The position numbers were made by a program, and so were the translations under genes. 64,000 nt of DNA from SFLA01 sp045595165. Lineage in GTDB: Bacteria > Bacillota > Clostridia > Oscillospirales > CAG-382. The DNA lies in assembly GCA_045595165.1 (NCBI GenBank), contig JAZNZY010000027.1:1-64000 (forward strand), in the 5' to 3' direction. Below, in pieces: positions 40,869 through 48,673 of the stretch. Below the pieces are notes generated by a model that ran no database searches, was not told the origin of the DNA, and saw only the letters and a list, made by a program, of their open reading frames with translations. Within the stretch, counting starts at the first letter, position 1; each line of letters begins with the position of its first letter.

Positions 40869-42668
40869 TTACATTGCGGAAAGTCTTGCAAGCTGATCTT
40901 CGTACTGCTTACGAAGTTCTGCGGGAACGGTGTCGCCGATCTTTGCATAGAATTCCTTGATGTTTTCGAAGTCTGCGAGCCAGTAATCCTTTTCAACGGT
41001 AAGGATGTTCTTGAGCTCGTTGATATCGAACTTTCTGCCTTCTTCGATCTCGTAATCAAGACCTTCGAGGTTGATGTCTTCAGGGTTGGGAACGTAACCG
41101 ATAGCGGTTTCAACAGCGTCAACTTCGCCGTCGCATCTCTTGAGGATCCACTCGAGAACGCGGAAGTTATCGCCGAAGCCGGGCCACATAAACTTGCCTT
41201 CATCGGTAAGTCTGAACCAGTTAACGTGGAAGATCTTAGGAAGATTGGGGGTAACTTCGCCCATCTTGAGCCAGTGTGCCCAGTAATCGCCCATATTGTA
41301 GCCACAGAAGGGAAGCATAGCCATAGGATCTCTTCTTACTACGCCAACTGCGCCGGAAGCTGCAGCGGTGGTTTCGGAAGCCATGATAGAACCAACGAAG
41401 GTACCGTGCTTCCAATCGAAGGACTGGTATACCAGAGGAGCGGTCTTAGCGCGACGGCCGCCGAAGATAATAGCGGAAAGGGGAACACCGTCGGGATTAT
41501 CAAACTCTGCAGAGATGCAAGGGCAGTTCTTTGCGGGAGCGGTGAAACGAGAGTTGGGATGTGCACCCTTCTCGGTGGATTCCTTACCGTTCCAAGGACG
41601 ACCCTTCCAGTCGATAGCGTCAACGGGAGGATTCTTATCAAGACCTTCCCACCAAACGGTGTTATCAGCATTGTTAAGAACAACGTTGGTGAAGATGGTG
41701 CCGCTCATAGTAGAAGCGAGCGCGTTGGGGTTGGACTTAACGTTGGTACCGGGAGCAACGCCGAAGAAGCCGTTTTCAGGGTTGCAAGCCCAGAGTCTGC
41801 CGTCTTTGCCTACTCTGATCCAAGCGATATCGTCGCCTACGCAGGTAACCTTATAACCCTTGTCGGTGTAGGACTTGGGAGGAATAAGCATTGCCAAGTT
41901 GGTCTTACCGCAAGCAGAGGGGAATGCAGCTGCAACGTACTTGGTTTCTCCTTCGGGAGTTTCAATACCGAGGATAAGCATGTGTTCAGCCATCCAGCCT
42001 TCGTTTCTGCCGAGGTAGGAAGCAATTCTGAGTGCGAAGCACTTCTTGCCGAGAAGAACGTTTCCGCCGTAGCCGGAGTTGATGGACATAATGGTGTTGT
42101 CCTGAGGGAAGTGAACGATATACTTGTTGTTTTCGTCCATATCAGCTCTTGCGTGGAGACCCTTGATGAAGTCACCGTTTTCGCCCATAGCTTCAAGAAC
42201 TGCGGTACCAACTCTGGTCATAATGATCATGTTGAGTACAACGTAGATAGAATCGGTAAGCTCGATACCGTTCTTTGCGAAATCACTGCCTACTACGCTC
42301 ATGGAGTAGGGGATAACGTACATGGTTCTGCCCTTGTAAGAATTCTTGTAAAGAGCGAGAAGCTTTGCGTACATTTCGTTGGGATCCATCCAGTTGTTGG
42401 TGGGACCTGCTTCTTCCTTGGTAGGAGTGCAGATGAAGGTACGGCCTTCTACACGTGCAACGTCGTTAACTGCAGTTCTGTGGAGATAGCAGCCGGGAAG
42501 CTTTTCCTGGTTAAGCTTGAACATTTCGCCGCTTGCGCAAGCTTCTTCACGAAGCGCTTCGATCTGTTCGTCGGAACCGTCGATGATAACAACTTTGTCG
42601 GGGTTACACAGTTCGATCATTTCGTCGAGCCATGCATTGAGTTTAGCATTCTTGGTGTAAGTGCTCAT
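40869..42668 (-). CDS. pckG: Phosphoenolpyruvate carboxykinase (GTP)
   Basis: The 599-residue protein matches the GTP-dependent class in length and motifs. The PEPCK P-loop is AAAFPSACGKTNLAML, and the metal/GTP-binding VTCVGDDIAWIRVGKDG follows. Catalytic-loop and substrate segments include FGGRRAKTAPLVYQSFDW and NPENGFFGVAPGTN. It interconverts oxaloacetate plus GTP with PEP plus CO2. The ATG lies within the rsmA stop (ATGA overlap), with GGAGG upstream. The codon choice is strongly biased, suggesting high expression, in contrast with its partner rsmA. Confidence 0.95.
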   Translation of the reverse strand: MSTYTKNAKLNAWLDEMIELCNPDKVVIIDGSDEQIEALREEACASGEMFKLNQEKLPGCYLHRTAVNDVARVEGRTFICTPTKEEAGPTNNWMDPNEMYAKLLALYKNSYKGRTMYVIPYSMSVVGSDFAKNGIELTDSIYVVLNMIIMTRVGTAVLEAMGENGDFIKGLHARADMDENNKYIVHFPQDNTIMSINSGYGGNVLLGKKCFALRIASYLGRNEGWMAEHMLILGIETPEGETKYVAAAFPSACGKTNLAMLIPPKSYTDKGYKVTCVGDDIAWIRVGKDGRLWACNPENGFFGVAPGTNVKSNPNALASTMSGTIFTNVVLNNADNTVWWEGLDKNPPVDAIDWKGRPWNGKESTEKGAHPNSRFTAPAKNCPCISAEFDNPDGVPLSAIIFGGRRAKTAPLVYQSFDWKHGTFVGSIMASETTAAASGAVGVVRRDPMAMLPFCGYNMGDYWAHWLKMGEVTPNLPKIFHVNWFRLTDEGKFMWPGFGDNFRVLEWILKRCDGEVDAVETAIGYVPNPEDINLEGLDYEIEEGRKFDINELKNILTVEKDYWLADFENIKEFYAKIGDTVPAELRKQYEDQLARLSAM

Positions 42669-43504
42669 TTTTGTTTTCCTCCGTTTATGTTAAAAAATAT
42701 TTTATCTGAAATAAAACACAGAGTTTTATTATCTGTCTTTTCGCCGCGCACGTCTGCTTTAAGACCTGCGCCTTCGATTATTTGTGCGATCTGTTCTCTG
42801 GACAGCCTGTCGCCGAAAGCGGTGTGCAAGGCGTTTAAAAGGGTTTTGCGCCGCTGTGCAAACGCTGCGCGGATTACCGCAAAGAAAGTATCCTCATCTT
42901 CAGGAGTGACCGGCGGAGTATCGTAAAGATCAAACCTGATCACTGCGGAATCTACCTTGGGAGGTGGGGAAAAGCTGCCTGCTTTAACTGGGAACAAGCG
43001 CTTTACGGATGCGTAATAATTAACCGAAGCGGTAATCGCACCGTATTCGCTGTCGCCGCATTTGCTGCAAAGCCTTTGCGCTACTTCTTTTTGCACCATT
43101 ACCGTTATCGTGCGGAAACCGTGCTTGCCTTCCAAAAGCTTCATCAAAATAGGCGTGGTTATATAATAGGGGAGATTTGCACATACGCAGACCGGCATAT
43201 CGGGAAACTGCTCTTTAATAAGTTTGTCCAGATCTACTTCAAGTATATCCCGATTAATTAAAAGAAAATTGTTATATTCGGAAAATTTTTCGTTTAGTAT
43301 TGGGATAAGCTCTTCGTCGATTTCGATAGCGACAACCTTTTTGGATACGGTCAGCAACTGTTGAGTGAGTACACCTAAGCCGGGACCGATCTCCAAAACT
43401 CCGCATTCGGAAGTAATACCGCTTTCCGCCGCTATTCGGGCAGGGATACGGTCGGAAGTGAGAAAGTTCTGCCCGTATTTTTTCTTTTTAACAAAATCGG
43501 ACAT
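42665..43504 (-). CDS. rsmA: 16S rRNA (adenine-1518/1519) dimethyltransferase RsmA/KsgA
   Basis: About 279 residues from ATG 43504, eight bases after GGAGG; the adjacent GTG is too close. The N-terminal KKYGQNFLTS and the SAM-binding VLEIGPGLGVLTQ are present, with the catalytic NLPYYITTPI near residue 121. The C-terminal helical domain is complete. It dimethylates the two adenines of the 3' helix 45 loop of 16S rRNA. Its stop codon overlaps the pckG start, so the two are co-transcribed from one promoter, an unusual partnership. Confidence 0.95.
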   Translation of the reverse strand: MSDFVKKKKYGQNFLTSDRIPARIAAESGITSECGVLEIGPGLGVLTQQLLTVSKKVVAIEIDEELIPILNEKFSEYNNFLLINRDILEVDLDKLIKEQFPDMPVCVCANLPYYITTPILMKLLEGKHGFRTITVMVQKEVAQRLCSKCGDSEYGAITASVNYYASVKRLFPVKAGSFSPPPKVDSAVIRFDLYDTPPVTPEDEDTFFAVIRAAFAQRRKTLLNALHTAFGDRLSREQIAQIIEGAGLKADVRGEKTDNKTLCFISDKIFFNINGGKQK

Positions 43505-43546
43505 CACTTTTTCCTCCGCACATACATTCCAAATATCTGCAAGTTA

Positions 43547-43575
43547 ATAATAGCAGATATATGTGAATTTGTCAA
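43547..43575 (-). promoter_or_regulatory. Sigma-A promoter of the rsmA-pckG operon
   Basis: On the minus strand perfect TTGACA (43575-43570), a 17-bp spacer and TATTAT (43552-43547). Confidence 0.8.
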
Positions 43576-43581
43576 TAAAAA

Positions 43582-43595
43582 TACAAAATATTGTA
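43582..43595. promoter_or_regulatory. Near-palindrome TACAAAATATTGTA upstream of the rsmA-pckG promoter
   Basis: The 14-bp site ends six bases upstream of the -35 box. It differs at one base from the perfect palindrome at 63067-63080, which sits at a similar place before the decarboxylase promoter. It could be an operator, but this is inferred. Confidence 0.35.
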
Positions 43596-43612
43596 ATGGG
43601 TTATATGACGAA

Positions 43613-44416
43613 TTATTTTGTTTTATTTGCGTCGTGAGCGTGCATATTGCGTAAAATCACGTCTTTCTTTCGCCAGGAAAAGGCGTACTGCGAATATTCC
43701 TCATCACTCATATTCTCGATCAACTCGCAGGATACGTTGTCGAGGAATGCTTCTGTGAAATATTTAATAGGTGAAGGCAGTGCTTTCTCATTCATCGGAC
43801 ACACGTTCTGGCAAATATCGCAGCCCCAGCAGATTCCCGCATCGGTAACTGCTTTTTGCTCTTCTTCGGTCACGCGTTTTTTTTGAGAAACGCCCGAAAG
43901 ACACTTTTCACTCAAAATTATCCCGTCGCCGATAGCTTTTCCGGGACAGTTCTTTTCACATTTGCCGCAATTAGGGCAAGATAAAATTTCCTTTTGCTTG
44001 TTTTCACTCTTTAATGAAGACAGACACACGCCGATAAAAACAAAGCTACCGTATTTTTTGTTGATCAAAAGCGAATTTTTTCCTATAACGCCCAGCCCGC
44101 CCCTTGCGGCGCAAAGCTTTTCGTTAACGGGCGAGTGATCGGCAAATCCGTAAAATTTCTCGCCGTACTTCTCACACAACTTCGGAACGATTTTTTTGAA
44201 AAGACCGGTCATATATCCGTGGTAATCCTTTACGCGGGCGTACGCGGAGATACCGTAACTGTCTTTGGGCGTTTTATTGCTTTTGTACGGTACCAGAAAA
44301 ACCAATATGCTGTTGATCTCGCCCTCGGGAACAAGGCGTGGATTTATAACAAGCTCCTTATCGTAAGGAATGACAGCAAATTCGGTTATGTTTTCATTTA
44401 GTAGAATTTCTTTCAC
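43613..44416 (-). CDS. QueG-like double [4Fe-4S] protein (epoxyqueuosine reductase-like)
   Basis: About 267 residues from GTG 44416, seven bases after AGG; an earlier GTG overlaps that site. The N-terminal part resembles DUF1730 of QueG (YARVKDYHGYM, RGGLGVIGKNSLLI). Two ferredoxin-type clusters follow: CPNCGKCEKNCPGKAI and CWGCDICQNVCPMN. The end FSWRKKDVILRN matches the QueG core. The C-terminal HEAT-like extension of Bacillus QueG is absent, giving a short form. It would reduce epoxyqueuosine in tRNA with cobalamin. A different reductase function is possible because there is no queuosine gene nearby. Confidence 0.8.
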   Translation of the reverse strand: MKEILLNENITEFAVIPYDKELVINPRLVPEGEINSILVFLVPYKSNKTPKDSYGISAYARVKDYHGYMTGLFKKIVPKLCEKYGEKFYGFADHSPVNEKLCAARGGLGVIGKNSLLINKKYGSFVFIGVCLSSLKSENKQKEILSCPNCGKCEKNCPGKAIGDGIILSEKCLSGVSQKKRVTEEEQKAVTDAGICWGCDICQNVCPMNEKALPSPIKYFTEAFLDNVSCELIENMSDEEYSQYAFSWRKKDVILRNMHAHDANKTK

Positions 44417-44430
44417 TTTCACACCTGCTT

Positions 44431-44469
44431 TAAAAAAATACGCCGCCGTTTCGTTAAACGGCGGCTTGA
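44431..44469 (-). terminator. Intrinsic terminator of the rpsF-ssb-rpsR operon
   Basis: On the minus strand the stem GCCGCCGTTT/AAACGGCGGC is followed by GTATTTTTTT. Confidence 0.9.
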
Positions 44470-44475
44470 ATATCT

Positions 44476-44766
44476 TTAGTCAGATACGTAGGGAATGAGA
44501 GCGAGAGTTCTTGCGCGCTTAACAGCAACGGTAAGCTGTCTCTGATGCTTTGCGCAGGTACCGGTAACTCTTCTGGGAAGGATCTTGCTTCTTTCGGAAA
44601 GATTCTTTCTGAATTTGCTTACATCCTTGTAATCAATGTTTTCTATCTTCTCTGCACAGAAAACACAAACCTTCTTCTTTCTGCGGGGACGGAAAGCCTT
44701 CTGGCTCTCTCTTGCTTCCGCGGGAGCGGCAGTGTTTGCAGGAGCGTTAACATTTACGTTATCCAT
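44476..44766 (-). CDS. rpsR: 30S ribosomal protein S18
   Basis: The 96-residue S18 has a core RRKKKVCVFCAEK...IDYKDVSKFRKNLSERSKILPRRVTGTCAKHQRQL split by conserved turns. It retains the Cys residues of the zinc-type paralog. A 25-residue Ala/Asn-rich N-terminal extension precedes it. It binds S6 on the 30S platform. It is the last gene of rpsF-ssb-rpsR, with GGAGG upstream. Confidence 0.97.
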   Translation of the reverse strand: MDNVNVNAPANTAAPAEARESQKAFRPRRKKKVCVFCAEKIENIDYKDVSKFRKNLSERSKILPRRVTGTCAKHQRQLTVAVKRARTLALIPYVSD

Positions 44767-44791
44767 GGATAAATTCCTCCTTTTTCAGATT

Positions 44792-45223
44792 TCAGAACGG
44801 CAGTTCATCATCGGCAGAAAGCTCTTCGAAGGAAGAGTCAGCACGAGGAGAACTGTAAGAAGGTACGCTTCTTGAGTAATCTCTTGAACCGTCTGCAGCA
44901 GACTTGCGTTCTACGAAAGATACTTCATCAGCGACGACTTCGGTGGCATAGCGCTTGTTGTTGTCTTTGTCAGTCCAGGTTCTGGTCTGAAGAGAACCGC
45001 AAACAAGCATAGGCATGCCTTTGGTAAAATAACGGGAAACAAATTCGGCTGTCTGACGCCAGCAGACTATGTTAATGAAGTCGGTTTGAGGCTGTTCTCC
45101 GGTACGAGTGAACTTCCTGGACACTGCGAGGGAGAAAGTGGAAACCATAACTCCGTTAGGGGTCTGCTTCAATTCGGGATCGGCAGTGATGTTGCCGACG
45201 AGAATTACTTTGTTAAAAGACAT
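44792..45223 (-). CDS. ssb: Single-stranded DNA-binding protein
   Basis: The 143-residue SSB has an OB fold beginning MSFNKVILVGNITADPELKQTPNG, with FTRTGEQPQTDFINIVCWRQTAE. A flexible Ser-rich linker follows, and the acidic tip ELPF replaces the usual DDIPF for partner binding. It lies between rpsF and rpsR, the conserved ribosomal-replication operon. GGAGG precedes the ATG. Confidence 0.97.
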   Translation of the reverse strand: MSFNKVILVGNITADPELKQTPNGVMVSTFSLAVSRKFTRTGEQPQTDFINIVCWRQTAEFVSRYFTKGMPMLVCGSLQTRTWTDKDNNKRYATEVVADEVSFVERKSAADGSRDYSRSVPSYSSPRADSSFEELSADDELPF

Positions 45224-45236
45224 AACTGACCTCCGA

Positions 45237-45533
45237 TTACTGTTCGCACTTTATAATGAGCGAACGAAGAATGCCGTCTGTGATGTTGTAGATACGATCA
45301 AGCTCTGCGGGGAAATCGTGAGCAGATGTAAACTTAACAAGCACATAATAACCTTCAGTAAGATCTTCGATAGGGTAAGCAAATCTTCTTACGCCCCATT
45401 CGTTAACAGACTCGATAGCACCGTTTTCTGCTATAAGAGTTGTGAACTTTTCTACGAGAGATTTTACTGCTTCTTCACCGAGAGTGTTGTTTACGATGAA
45501 GACGGTTTCGTACAGCGTTTTGTTCTGTTCCAT
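45237..45533 (-). CDS. rpsF: 30S ribosomal protein S6
   Basis: 98 residues from ATG 45533, with AAAGGAGG upstream; a longer upstream reading would cover the leader hairpins. The S6 pattern YETVFIVNNTLGEEAVKSLVEKF and GVRRFAYPIEDLTEGYYVLVKF is complete. It pairs with S18 on the 30S subunit and is the first gene of the rpsF-ssb-rpsR operon. Confidence 0.97.
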   Translation of the reverse strand: MEQNKTLYETVFIVNNTLGEEAVKSLVEKFTTLIAENGAIESVNEWGVRRFAYPIEDLTEGYYVLVKFTSAHDFPAELDRIYNITDGILRSLIIKCEQ

Positions 45534-45559
45534 TTTAGCACCTCCTTTTGGACTTTGAG

Positions 45560-45605
45560 GCCCCGAACTGCTTCGGAGCAAGGAGAAAACCGATTGTCGA
45601 TTTTC
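45560..45605 (-). promoter_or_regulatory. Structured 5' leader of rpsF, candidate S6:S18 autoregulatory element
   Basis: The transcribed leader forms two hairpins: GAAAATCG/CGGTTTTC (45605-45585) and GCTCCGAA/TTCGGGGC (45579-45560), the latter just before the ribosome site. S6:S18-binding leaders with CCG-containing hairpins are known upstream of rpsF in many bacteria. Equivalence here is inferred from position and structure only. Confidence 0.45.
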
Positions 45606-45617
45606 TGAAACCGAGTA

Positions 45618-45646
45618 ATTGTATCACATTTTTTGCCGTTTGTCAA
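45618..45646 (-). promoter_or_regulatory. Sigma-A promoter of the rpsF-ssb-rpsR operon
   Basis: On the minus strand perfect TTGACA (45646-45641), a 17-bp spacer and TACAAT (45623-45618), eight bases beyond the prs stop codon. Confidence 0.85.
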
Positions 45647-45653
45647 CAGCTAA

Positions 45654-46763
45654 TTATGAGTTTTTCTTAAGAAGACGCTTGATTCTCTGTGTAGAATCCA
45701 GCAGGGGAGAAATAGAATCGTCGTGGTTAAGGGTGTTTATGATCTTTGCCATAAACTTGGAAAGGTCAACCTCAACAAACCAGGGGCGCTTTTTGATCTC
45801 TTCGGGGATATATGAAAGATTGGTGGAGTAGATCTTGGTAAGCTTACCTTCCTCGTAAAGCCTGTCGAACTTTTCGGGACCTTCGGTAAAGAAAGCGAAA
45901 GTGGCAGCAACGTATGTAGCGGATACATCCTTGGAGGAGGTCTGACGGATAACGTCAACTATAGATTCGCCGGAAGCTATCATATCGTCTACGATAAGAA
46001 CCTTTTTTCCGTTAAGGTCGCCGCCGATGTACTCGTGCTGGACAATGGGGTTCTTTCCGTTAACGATTCTGGTATGGTCACGTCTTTTGTAGAACATACC
46101 AACGTCAACGCCGAGAATACCTGCGTGGTAGATCGCTCTGTCCATTGCGCCGGTATCGGGAGAAATAACGACCATATTGTCTTTATCTATGCTGTTGCCT
46201 TCGTTGGTAATGAAAGCTTTGAGCATTGAATAACTTGCGTAAACGTTTTCAAAGGAAGTGTTGGGTATCGAATTGTAAATCGTGGGATCGTGTGCGTCGA
46301 AGGTGATGATGGTGGAAACACCGAGTCTTTCAAGCTCTTCGAGTGCCATAGCGCAGTCAAGGGATTCGCGGCCTTTTCTCTTGTGCTGACGGGAGGAATA
46401 AAGAAGGGGCATTACCAAAGTGATACGGTTTGCTTTACCGCCGATCGCGCTTATAACGCGTTTTATGTCCTGGAAGTGTTCGTCGGGACCCATATTATGC
46501 TGCATACCGAACATCTTGTAGGTGCTGCTGTAGTTGCCGACGTCGGTAAGGATGTAGATATCCTTGCTGCGCACGGAATCGTTAATGCGGATCTTACCTT
46601 CGCCGTTGCTGAAGCGAACTTCTTCAATGGGGATGATATAGCTTTCGGCAGATGGATCCTCACCGCGAAGCTGTTTGATTCTTTCGTCAACAAGTCTGCC
46701 TTGTTCTTTGCAATTGCTGAGTACTATTAAACCGAGTTTTCCGTGGTTTGCTGTTTCAGACAT
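45654..46763 (-). CDS. prs: Ribose-phosphate pyrophosphokinase
   Basis: About 369 residues from ATG 46763, with AAAGGA upstream; a TTG reading 18 bp further out has no ribosome site. Two PRT-like halves are present. The ATP/flexible-loop segment is PLLYSSRQHKRKGRESLDC, the FDAHDPTIYNSIP stretch is the family HDL-type motif, and the PRPP-binding loop is VLIVDDMIASGESIVD. It is about 50 residues longer than classical PrsA, a form I associate with clostridia. It makes PRPP for nucleotides, His and Trp. No terminator separates it from the rpsF promoter. Confidence 0.93.
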   Translation of the reverse strand: MSETANHGKLGLIVLSNCKEQGRLVDERIKQLRGEDPSAESYIIPIEEVRFSNGEGKIRINDSVRSKDIYILTDVGNYSSTYKMFGMQHNMGPDEHFQDIKRVISAIGGKANRITLVMPLLYSSRQHKRKGRESLDCAMALEELERLGVSTIITFDAHDPTIYNSIPNTSFENVYASYSMLKAFITNEGNSIDKDNMVVISPDTGAMDRAIYHAGILGVDVGMFYKRRDHTRIVNGKNPIVQHEYIGGDLNGKKVLIVDDMIASGESIVDVIRQTSSKDVSATYVAATFAFFTEGPEKFDRLYEEGKLTKIYSTNLSYIPEEIKKRPWFVEVDLSKFMAKIINTLNHDDSISPLLDSTQRIKRLLKKNS

Positions 46764-46931
46764 ATTTACAATTCCTTTCAAAAAACATTTTGTTACAAGT
46801 TTTTATTTAGTTTGACTACATTTTACAATATTTTTTTACAATTGTATATAGTATTTATTAACAAAATCTTTATTTTTGAATTCTTTTTTTGGCTCTAATC
46901 AACAATTAGTATTAAAAAAGAGGTATTTGTG

Positions 46932-46960
46932 TTGACAAACGGCATATGTTGTGGTAAGAT
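46932..46960 (+). promoter_or_regulatory. Sigma-A promoter of the recA-lexA operon
   Basis: Perfect TTGACA (46932-46937), a 17-bp spacer and TAAGAT (46955-46960). The 150 bp before it (46782-46931) are very AT-rich and probably carry the divergent prs promoter. Confidence 0.85.
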
Positions 46961-46971
46961 GTATCTGTATA

Positions 46972-46983
46972 GAACATTTGTTT
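46972..46983. promoter_or_regulatory. Candidate LexA-binding SOS box in the recA leader
   Basis: GAACATTTGTTT matches the Gram-positive SOS box GAAC-N4-GTTC except for the last base. It lies just downstream of the recA -10 box, where bound LexA would block initiation or clearance. Confidence 0.65.
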
Positions 46984-46998
46984 GGAAGGACGAAGAAC

Positions 46999-48057
46999 AT
47001 GGCTACAAACGATAAAAAACTTGATAACAAACAACAGGCGCTGGCGACTGCTCTTGCACAGATAGAAAAGCAGTGCGGCAAGGGCTCGATAATGAGACTT
47101 GGCGACAATATCGGAATGGAAGTTAAGGCTGTTCCCACCGGCTCCCTCTCTCTCGATATGGCACTTGGAATAGGCGGCGTTCCCAAAGGACGTATTATTG
47201 AAATATACGGTCCCGAATCATCCGGTAAGACTACCGTTGCATTACATATAATTTCCGAAGTACAAAAAGCAGGCGGTGAAGCCGCTTTTATAGATGCGGA
47301 GCACGCGCTTGATCCTGTATATGCAAAAGCCCTCGGTGTTGATATTAACTCTTTGTTGGTTTCTCAGCCCGATAACGGCGAGCAGGCTTTGGAAATAACT
47401 GAAGCGTTGGTTCGAAGCGGCGCCATCGAAGTCGTTGTTGTTGACTCTGTTGCAGCCCTCGTTCCCAAAAGTGAAATTGACGGAGATATGGGTGCGGCGC
47501 ATGTTGGTCTTCACGCAAGACTTATGTCCCAGGCTCTCAGAAAACTTTCCGGTGCTATATCCAAGTCCAACTGTATAGTTGTGTTCATTAACCAGCTTCG
47601 TGAAAAAGTAGGCGTTATCTACGGTAATCCCGAAACCACCACCGGCGGCAGAGCGCTTAAATTCTATGCTTCCGTGCGTATTGATATAAGAAAAGCCGAA
47701 GCGATCAAATCCGGAACCGAAATTGTCGGCAACCACGTAAAATGTAAGGTTGTCAAGAACAAGGTCGCTCCTCCTTTCAGAACCGCGGAATTCGATATCC
47801 TTTACGGTAAGGGTATTTCCAAGGAAAGTGAGCTGATAGAGCTCGGCGTAGAATGCGGCGTTATCGAAAAGAGCGGCAGTTGGTTCTCTTATGATGGAAG
47901 CAAGCTCGCTCAAGGTAAAGACAACGTTCGCGATATGCTTACGACCGACAAGTCACTTGCGGCTGAGATCGAAGCGAAAATACGCGAAAAGAAGGTCAGT
48001 GCAAGATTTGATCCCTCCGCAGTAGACAGCTTTGACGAAGAGGACGGAGAAGAATAA
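46999..48057 (+). CDS. recA: Recombinase RecA
   Basis: 352 residues from ATG 46999, with GAAGGAC upstream. Walker A GPESSGKTT is at 71-79. The family segments IDAEHALDP, VVDSVAALVPK, VVFINQLREK and GGRALKFYASVR are intact. The acidic C-terminus DSFDEEDGEE is typical. It catalyses homologous pairing and stimulates LexA self-cleavage. recX starts in its stop codon region (TAATG), and a putative SOS box lies in its leader. Confidence 0.98.
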   Translation: MATNDKKLDNKQQALATALAQIEKQCGKGSIMRLGDNIGMEVKAVPTGSLSLDMALGIGGVPKGRIIEIYGPESSGKTTVALHIISEVQKAGGEAAFIDAEHALDPVYAKALGVDINSLLVSQPDNGEQALEITEALVRSGAIEVVVVDSVAALVPKSEIDGDMGAAHVGLHARLMSQALRKLSGAISKSNCIVVFINQLREKVGVIYGNPETTTGGRALKFYASVRIDIRKAEAIKSGTEIVGNHVKCKVVKNKVAPPFRTAEFDILYGKGISKESELIELGVECGVIEKSGSWFSYDGSKLAQGKDNVRDMLTTDKSLAAEIEAKIREKKVSARFDPSAVDSFDEEDGEE

Positions 48058-48668
48058 TGCTCGTCCTTTCCATATGCGAAAATACGGAAAAACGTGAGGT
48101 TACCGTCAAGTGTTCAGGGGAGAATTATCTTATAACCCAAGCAGACTATCTGTCACTCGGTATTAACGAAGGGGATTTTCTTTCCGAAGAACAGGTTGCC
48201 GATCTGGAGCAGGCTGCAATAAAGCTTGCTTGCATAAAATCGGCGTTTTCCATGCTTTCGTATAACGATATGTCCTCCGGTAAGCTTAAAAGAAAGCTTA
48301 CTCAAAAGTTCGATAAAGATATTGCATCCGTTGTTACCGAAATGCTTGTTGAAAGAGGATATTTAAATGACGAGGCGCTGGCTTTAAGATATGCGGAAAG
48401 CTTCTATTCTTCAAAAAAATGGGGGCCCGCTCGCATAAAAAATGAGCTGTATGCCCGCGGCTTCGGCACATCGGATATAAATAACGCTATTGAACAGTTT
48501 GAAGGCTTTGATCACAGTGAAAATATCAGATCGCTTTTAGAGTCAAAATATTCAAAAAAACAGTTGGCGAACCGCGATACGCTTCGCAAAGCTGCCGCTT
48601 ATCTGTATCGTCAGGGATATGAATCATCTGACATTTATGAAAATATCAATTTAATTTTTGAGGAGTAA
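48057..48668 (+). CDS. recX: RecA regulator RecX
   Basis: The 203-residue protein is built of repeated three-helix units, with SYNDMSSGKLKRKLTQKF near residue 71, ERGYLNDEALALRYAESFYSSKKWGPARIKNEL-type core and a third repeat near the end. It modulates RecA filaments. The ATG overlaps the recA stop, so the two are translationally coupled. No ribosome site is needed beyond sequence in the recA end. Confidence 0.93.
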   Translation: MLVLSICENTEKREVTVKCSGENYLITQADYLSLGINEGDFLSEEQVADLEQAAIKLACIKSAFSMLSYNDMSSGKLKRKLTQKFDKDIASVVTEMLVERGYLNDEALALRYAESFYSSKKWGPARIKNELYARGFGTSDINNAIEQFEGFDHSENIRSLLESKYSKKQLANRDTLRKAAAYLYRQGYESSDIYENINLIFEE

Positions 48669-48673
48669 CCCAA

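Noticed and set aside
41226..42926. 566-codon frame antisense to pckG and rsmA
   Set aside because: It crosses two real genes and their junction, with low-complexity Val/Cys/Gly content; a shadow of codon bias.
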